Made by a program: the position numbers and the translations under genes
Notes under the pieces: model-generated
Seen by the model: only the letters and a program-made list of their open reading frames with translations
What the model was told of the DNA's origin: nothing
The model's database searches: none
Shown: in pieces, positions 59,573 through 64,000 of the stretch
How the letters are laid out: every line of letters starts with the position of its first letter
How positions within the stretch are numbered: the stretch's first letter is position 1
Source: Exiguobacterium sp. SL-9
GTDB taxonomy: Bacteria > Bacillota > Bacilli > Exiguobacteriales > Exiguobacteriaceae
Length of the DNA: 64,000 bases
Reading direction: 5' to 3'
Assembly: GCF_004336985.1 (NCBI RefSeq)
Contig: NZ_SJUO01000001.1
Coordinates: 682,001 to 746,000 of the forward strand

Positions 59573-60505
59573 ATGTTATCCGTACAGAACGTACACAAAA
59601 AAATGGGCCAGACGAACGTCCTGACGAATGTCAGTTTTGACGTCACGCCCGGAGAAATCTTTGGCTTCCTCGGCCCGAACGGCGCCGGGAAGACGACGAC
59701 GATCCGCATCATCACAGGCCTCATGCCAGCAACGCACGGCAAAGTGACCGTCGACGGATTCGACGTCTCGACAGAACGCCAACAAGCGCTCAGTCGCATC
59801 GGTGCCATCGTCGAAAATCCGGCCTTCTATCCGTATTTGACGGGCCGCGAGAATTTGATTCATGCGATGAACTTGATTCCTGGCTTAAAGAAAGTCGACT
59901 TGAATGCCCTCGGTGCTCTCGTCGGACTTGAGACAAAGCTCGATATGAAAGTGAAGCAGTACTCACTTGGGATGAAACAGCGGCTTGGCATCGCCCGTGC
60001 CTTGCTCCATAACCCGAAAGTCTTGATTCTCGACGAGCCGACGAACGGTCTCGACCCGGCCGGTATCGCTGATCTCCGTAACTACTTGCGCCACTTGGCC
60101 GACCACCGCGGCATCGCCATTTTAATCTCGAGTCACCTTCTCAGCGAGATGGAGTTGATTACGGACCGGTTCGCCATCATCGACCAAGGTCAAATCAAGT
60201 CGGTCCAAGGCGGCGAGGCTAAAACGGAGAGTGTCATCCTCTGTAAAGTCAATCGCGAACAGATGAACGAGGCGCTCGATGTGGCGGCGCTCACTTTTGA
60301 TGATGTGAAAATCATTCAACAATCAGCTGAGACGTTCATTGTCCCGCGTCCGGAATCCGATATCCCGCATTTGTTGAACCATCTCGTCGAACGTGGCATC
60401 GCCGTCTATCAGATTGGGATGAAGCATGAGACCCTCGAAGAGCAGTTCTTGAAATTGACGAAAAAAGAAGGAGGCACGAACAATGCGTTCATTACTAGCC
60501 AATGA
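59573..60505 (+). CDS. ABC-2 transporter ATPase
   Basis: ATPase of 311 residues with GPNGAGKTTTIRIITG, YSLGMKQRLGIARALL and ILDEPTNGLDPAG motifs and SSHLLSEME as the switch histidine; a C-terminal domain of about 80 residues follows. AAGGTG precedes the ATG at 59573; longer frames upstream have no ribosome site. It overlaps the permease gene by 23 bp. Bacitracin- or lantibiotic-type exporters (BcrA-like) look alike, but the substrate is open. Confidence 0.92.
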   Translation: MLSVQNVHKKMGQTNVLTNVSFDVTPGEIFGFLGPNGAGKTTTIRIITGLMPATHGKVTVDGFDVSTERQQALSRIGAIVENPAFYPYLTGRENLIHAMNLIPGLKKVDLNALGALVGLETKLDMKVKQYSLGMKQRLGIARALLHNPKVLILDEPTNGLDPAGIADLRNYLRHLADHRGIAILISSHLLSEMELITDRFAIIDQGQIKSVQGGEAKTESVILCKVNREQMNEALDVAALTFDDVKIIQQSAETFIVPRPESDIPHLLNHLVERGIAVYQIGMKHETLEEQFLKLTKKEGGTNNAFITSQ

Positions 60506-61220
60506 GTTCATGAAATGGCGACGCACGATCAAACCGCTCGTCGCGCTCGGCATGTATACCGGGATTATCGTCTTGACGTACTTCATCGTCCGTAGCGGCA
60601 ACAACCCAGGTGACGCGGAAACGTTCGTCAACTATGCGACGATGGCGGCGATGACATTCCTCGGTATCTTCACGATCGTCTTCACGGCCGAGATGATTGG
60701 GAACGAGTTGAAGTTTGATACGTTGAAACATTTACTCATGAGCCCGTACTCGCGTGACCGGATTTTACTATCGAAACTCGTGGCCGCACTTCTCATCATG
60801 CTCGCCCAGTTCGTGTTCATCCTTGCCGTCACATACGGCTTCGCCTTGACGCTCGACGGGGAGTTGACGCTCGAGCAGTTCCGCAACATCTTACTTAGCG
60901 TGTCGAGTGGTGTGTTCGTCATCTTCTTGACGCTCATGTTCTCGGTCGTCTTTAAATCAGTCGGCGTCGTGATCGGCTTCACCGTGCTCGCGAACTTCGT
61001 CTCGACGATGATCGGCGGTCTTCTCATCACATGGAAACCGGCCATCGCCAAATGGATTGTCTTCTTGCACACAGACTTGTCGATTTATTATCAAAGCCCA
61101 GGTTTCATGGAGACGATGGATGTGACGATTTGGTTCTCGGCGTTCTACGTCTTGATCCACATCATTGCCTTCTACATCATCACGGCGTTCATGTTCCGCA
61201 GTAAAACGTTCGCCGAATGA
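60483..61220 (+). CDS. ABC-2 transporter permease (BcrB-like)
   Basis: A 245-residue protein with six hydrophobic helices and the ABC-2 pattern ANEFMKWRR at the start, MIGNELKFDTLKHLLMSPYSRDRILLSKL in the middle and a last helix near residues 215-238. It is coupled to the ATPase gene; GGAGG lies inside that gene, eight bases before the ATG. A large hairpin terminator follows. Confidence 0.9.
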   Translation: MRSLLANEFMKWRRTIKPLVALGMYTGIIVLTYFIVRSGNNPGDAETFVNYATMAAMTFLGIFTIVFTAEMIGNELKFDTLKHLLMSPYSRDRILLSKLVAALLIMLAQFVFILAVTYGFALTLDGELTLEQFRNILLSVSSGVFVIFLTLMFSVVFKSVGVVIGFTVLANFVSTMIGGLLITWKPAIAKWIVFLHTDLSIYYQSPGFMETMDVTIWFSAFYVLIHIIAFYIITAFMFRSKTFAE

Positions 61221-61290
61221 CGCTTCATGTCTGAATGAGTGTGGGATTTGCTAGACACCGACACGTATATAACAAACACCAGGGTGTGAT

Positions 61291-61341
61291 AAAAGCCGCT
61301 GACTGTTGGACACATAATCCCAACATTTCAGAGGCTTTTTC
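61291..61341 (+). terminator. Terminator of the ABC-2 operon
   Basis: Extended stem AAAAGCC/GGCTTTTT with an inner CTGTTGG/CCAACA pairing, then a T-run. Confidence 0.82.
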
Positions 61342-61393
61342 ATCTTATATTCAGCTATGCTTGATATGAAGAAATCATGAAGGATGTGACAAC

Positions 61394-61588
61394 ATGTATC
61401 TCACAATTGGATTATCGCTACTCGTTTGCTTGATCGCCCTCGTCTTCACCATCATGGTCGGACTCGGGAAAGACAAATCAGACTATAGTCAAAAGAAAAG
61501 TTGGTCGATGGTGTCTTGGACGTATATCGTCTTGTTCCCGGTCTCATTTTTGGCGCTCGGCCTCTTATACTATTTCATTACCCGATGA
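61394..61588 (+). CDS. Small two-helix membrane protein, 64 residues
   Basis: Two hydrophobic helices (about 3-24 and 41-62) around a polar loop KDKSDYSQKKSW. Similar small proteins are widespread in Bacillales without proven role. AAGGATG is the ribosome site; the stop codon lies within its own terminator stem. Confidence 0.7.
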   Translation: MYLTIGLSLLVCLIALVFTIMVGLGKDKSDYSQKKSWSMVSWTYIVLFPVSFLALGLLYYFITR

Positions 61589-61609
61589 CCTCGTTCATCG
61601 GGGTTTTTT
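61581..61609 (+). terminator. Terminator of the small membrane protein gene
   Basis: CCCGATGA (61581-61588) with TCATCGGG (61595-61602), then six T. Confidence 0.88.
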
Positions 61610-61615
61610 ATGTCA

Positions 61616-62866
61616 TCACGAGCGGACGAGTGTCGGCTTCACTGCCAAAGCAGCAGCTACGATACCAATGAGCGGAAAGACGAGCGAGTACCAAATAATC
61701 ATCTCATAGTTCCCGAACAAGTCGTAGGCGATCCCGAATGGAAGCGGGCCGACCGCAGAACCAAGCACCATGACAGACGTCGCCAGCCCGCTGATACTGC
61801 CGAGCGCGGCGCGACCGAAGTAATACGGCCACACATAATTCAAGGCGATGCGTTCAAAACCGTTGCTGATCCCCCAAATGACCCCGAAGAGAATGGCGAG
61901 CGAGAACGTCGTCGTATACTGCAAAATAACCATGAAAACGATTTCTGTGACGAAAATCCCGATGAGCACGTAATTGATTTTCACGACATCGATGATCCTT
62001 CCGGCGATGAACGTCACCGGAAACCCGAGGATCGCCATCAAACTTAAGACAAGTGCCGCCGTGACAGGAGGCAGACTTTGCTCTTCAAAAATCGAAATCA
62101 GATGAAACGTGATGGCCGTGTTGACGAGTGCCGGGATTCCGATACACGAGAGAATCAGCCAAAACGCCCGTGTCTTAAGCGCTTCTTTGAACGTGAAGTC
62201 GACGTCGACGTGAATCGGTGCACCTGTCGTCTTTGGGCTCGGATGTGGGTTTGTCTCACCGTCCGGCAACAACCCCATATCCTCCGGTCGATTACGGACG
62301 AAGCGGTAAGCGAGCGGCGTGAACAAGACGAGCACGAGGAGTCCCCACACTTGCCACGTCGTCTGCCAGCCAATTAAACCGACGAGCCAGACGTTGAGCG
62401 GAGGAAAGACAGCCGAACTCAAGAAGCCGCCGATTGCCATATAGCTGAGCGCTTGTCCCCGCTTCGTGATGAACCATTGCGGGACGAGCGTGTTCGGGAT
62501 GAGCGACATCGAACCTTGCCCGAACAAGCGAAGCATCCAAATGCCGAAGAAGAGCATCGTCAAGTTCGTCACATAACTATTGAACAAACAAGCGACGGCT
62601 AGAAGGATCGACGCGAGCACCATCATGATGCGTTGCCCGAACCGATCAATCAATCGTCCGACGAAGAATAGACACGCTGCCGAAGCGAGCGTTGCCGCCG
62701 AATAGATACTCGACACTTCTGAACGCGACCAACCGAAGTCGGTTATGTATTGATCGATAAACACCGAGATAAAATACGTCTGGCCCGGACCCGAGAAAAA
62801 GACGCCGAGCCCTGCAATCATGACCATGTACCATCCATAATAGGATGGTTTTTTGATTTTCCCCAT
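61616..62866 (-). CDS. MFS transporter, OFA/monocarboxylate-like
   Basis: A 416-residue permease with 12 helices. It starts YYGWYMVMIAGLGVFFSGPGQTYFISVF, a pattern seen in oxalate/formate antiporter-like and monocarboxylate carriers; FFVGRLIDRFGQR is the loop 2-3 motif. A central cytoplasmic loop with RPEDMGLLPDGE is also typical. A small organic acid is the probable substrate. AAAGG precedes the ATG. Confidence 0.88.
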   Translation of the reverse strand: MGKIKKPSYYGWYMVMIAGLGVFFSGPGQTYFISVFIDQYITDFGWSRSEVSSIYSAATLASAACLFFVGRLIDRFGQRIMMVLASILLAVACLFNSYVTNLTMLFFGIWMLRLFGQGSMSLIPNTLVPQWFITKRGQALSYMAIGGFLSSAVFPPLNVWLVGLIGWQTTWQVWGLLVLVLFTPLAYRFVRNRPEDMGLLPDGETNPHPSPKTTGAPIHVDVDFTFKEALKTRAFWLILSCIGIPALVNTAITFHLISIFEEQSLPPVTAALVLSLMAILGFPVTFIAGRIIDVVKINYVLIGIFVTEIVFMVILQYTTTFSLAILFGVIWGISNGFERIALNYVWPYYFGRAALGSISGLATSVMVLGSAVGPLPFGIAYDLFGNYEMIIWYSLVFPLIGIVAAALAVKPTLVRS

Positions 62867-62885
62867 ATTGATTTCCTTTCCTGCT

Positions 62886-63503
62886 CTATGATTTCACAGC
62901 AACCACGATACCAATCGGATAATGGCGCGTACCCCGCTTCGGTTCGACGAGCACACCACGCTGGTAATAGAACTCGGTCGATGTGAACGGGGTGAACAGC
63001 GCTTCGAACTCGGCCTCCGTGAACTGGTGCGTGTGGAACGGCTCATTCGTCGGTTGCCCGACCCCTTGGCCGAATGGCGTCGATAACACCAAGATGCCGC
63101 CTGGCTTCAATAAGTCCCACACGTTCGCCATGAACGCCTCATATTCGGTCACATGTTCGATCGTCTCGAAGCTGACGATGCAATCAAACATCCCGAGTTT
63201 GTCCGGCAATGTCCGGTCGACGACATCGCCGACGATATAGTTGACGTTCGGATGATGATAACGGCCTTTCGCATAGCGCGTCGCCTCTTCCGACAAGTCG
63301 AGCGCGACGACTTCGGTCACGGTCCCTTTCAAGTTTTTCGCGATCAATTGACTGCCATACCCGCTCCCGCTCGCAAAATCGAGGACGCGCCCGTTCATGT
63401 ATAACAGAGCGAAATGATAGCGGGCGATATGTTCGAGCAATAAACCGTTCAATGGGTCCATGCGATCTGGGATGACCCGTTCTCCCGTATAGTCTAATGT
63501 CAT
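62886..63503 (-). CDS. Class I SAM-dependent methyltransferase
   Basis: A 205-residue enzyme with the Rossmann motif I VLDFASGSGYGSQLIAK (about 40-56), motif II VVALDLSEEAT, and a core FDCIVSFETIEHV and LLKPGGILVLSTP as in Methyltransf_11/UbiE-like proteins. The substrate is unknown. ATG at 63503 with AAGGAG is chosen; the frame continues to 63590 but lacks a ribosome site. Confidence 0.88.
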   Translation of the reverse strand: MTLDYTGERVIPDRMDPLNGLLLEHIARYHFALLYMNGRVLDFASGSGYGSQLIAKNLKGTVTEVVALDLSEEATRYAKGRYHHPNVNYIVGDVVDRTLPDKLGMFDCIVSFETIEHVTEYEAFMANVWDLLKPGGILVLSTPFGQGVGQPTNEPFHTHQFTEAEFEALFTPFTSTEFYYQRGVLVEPKRGTRHYPIGIVVAVKS

Positions 63504-63562
63504 AAGTTCTCCTTTTCTGATGTGCACTTCTTTCATCTTAGTCTTCCTAAGGCGCGACGACC

Positions 63563-63600
63563 ACAAAAAAAGAGAAAAGATTGTCTCCAACCTTTTCTCT
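63563..63600 (-). terminator. Terminator of the LTA synthase gene
   Basis: AGAGAAAAG (63571-63579) pairs with CTTTTCTCT (63592-63600), followed by a seven-T run on the minus strand. Confidence 0.88.
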
Positions 63601-63605
63601 CCTCG

Positions 63606-64000
63606 TTATTGGTCTTGCTTGAAGCGGAGTAAATCTGAATAGATGAGTTGATCGTTCATCTCAAGGATTTTGTTCGCTTCTTCTTCAAGTGGCGTACATG
63701 CTGCACCATCTTCAGCGACTTCACCCGTCTCGGCGTCGTAACACATCGACTGCGTGAACAGATGGTCTTGTGTCACGACCGTCCCGTCGCGGAAAATGGC
63801 GCGGTCATAATGCTCTTTCGAGAACAAATCGTTCCCGAATCCGACCTGTTCAGACGTATCGATTCCGAGCAAGTGCTGAATCGTCGGGTTCATATCGACA
63901 TGACTTCCGATCGTCTCGTGCACTTCACCTTTCTCTTGTCCCGGCAAATGGATTGCGAACGGGACCGCTTGAAGCTTGGCGACGTCATACGGCGTCAACT
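63606..64000 (-). CDS. LTA synthase family protein, C-terminal part
   Basis: Partial: the gene runs off the right edge, so only about 131 C-terminal residues are seen. VPFAIHLPGQEKGEVHETIGSHVDMNPTI and FGNDLFSKEHYDRAIFRDGTVV match the C-terminal region of the extracellular sulfatase-like domain of LtaS/YfnI/YqgS enzymes, which polymerise glycerol phosphate from phosphatidylglycerol on lipoteichoic acid. The H in IGSHVDMNPT is a catalytic-site metal ligand region. Which paralogue it is cannot be told. Confidence 0.85.
   Translation of the reverse strand, partial: LTPYDVAKLQAVPFAIHLPGQEKGEVHETIGSHVDMNPTIQHLLGIDTSEQVGFGNDLFSKEHYDRAIFRDGTVVTQDHLFTQSMCYDAETGEVAEDGAACTPLEEEANKILEMNDQLIYSDLLRFKQDQ

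Noticed and set aside
1-64000. CRISPR array, prophage or insertion sequence
   Set aside because: No spaced direct repeats, integrase, transposase or phage structural genes were found in any frame.

Overview
The window looks like a chromosomal segment of a low- to mid-G+C Gram-positive bacterium of the order Bacillales. Overall G+C is near one half, which together with gene content would suit Exiguobacterium or a close relative; that genus call is an inference. The support is: strong AGGAGG-type ribosome sites, lipobox lipoproteins, a LtaS-type enzyme, Bacillus-type FadR, CcpA (cre) and OhrR sites, and two blocks that are neighbours in Bacillus subtilis (zapA-cvpA-polX-mutS2-yshE and lcfA-fadR-etfB-etfA-trxA). 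No rRNA, tRNA, CRISPR array, insertion sequence or prophage genes were seen.

Layout. 0.1-4.8 kb: leftward fatty-acid block (lcfA, fadR, etfB, etfA, trxA) with FadR boxes and a cre site. 4.9-25.0 kb: about 20 kb of accessory genes separating the two ancestral blocks. It holds a GntR/ABC-2 cassette with a lipoprotein, a MarR-nitroreductase-monooxygenase-DUF1304 operon, a PepSY/YtkA-like pair, an unclassified 512-residue membrane protein, a probable defence cluster (DUF262-DUF1524 nuclease; MazG-like pyrophosphohydrolase, PLD-nuclease/SF2 helicase, small winged-helix protein), and a MacB-like exporter with a fused extracellular tail. 25.0-30.5 kb: yshE-like gene, mutS2, polX, cvpA and zapA, ending in a 28-residue membrane peptide.

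30.6-43.6 kb: transport, cell-wall and stress genes: DAACS symporter, GNAT, M23 hydrolase with a WalR-like box, VanZ-like protein, glutathione peroxidase, CAP protein, divergent ohrR/ohr, metallophosphoesterase, Zn alcohol dehydrogenase, CDF exporter with an operator-like palindrome, SH3 protein and an ABC-F ATPase. The ABC-F gene has a leader with two tiny overlapping ORFs and a terminator, a likely ribosome-mediated attenuator. 43.9-53.4 kb: two MBL-fold hydrolases, aldo/keto reductase, PH-domain protein, DUF1836 regulator, hemolysin III-type protein, FrnE-type DsbA, an orphan ribbon-helix-helix antitoxin, MFS exporter and a bdbD-bdbC-scoA operon. 53.4-64 kb: GGDEF protein, odhAB with a cre site, ABC-2 transporter, MFS transporter, methyltransferase and the 3' end of an LTA synthase gene.

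Themes are carbon/fatty-acid control (FadR plus CcpA), thiol and peroxide defence (trxA, gpx, ohr, bdbDC, FrnE), envelope maintenance, and an acquired nuclease cluster in the 20-kb insert. The best candidates for new biology are the MazG/PLD-helicase/winged-helix cassette (14.6-17.6 kb) and the two-uORF attenuator (43.6-43.8 kb).
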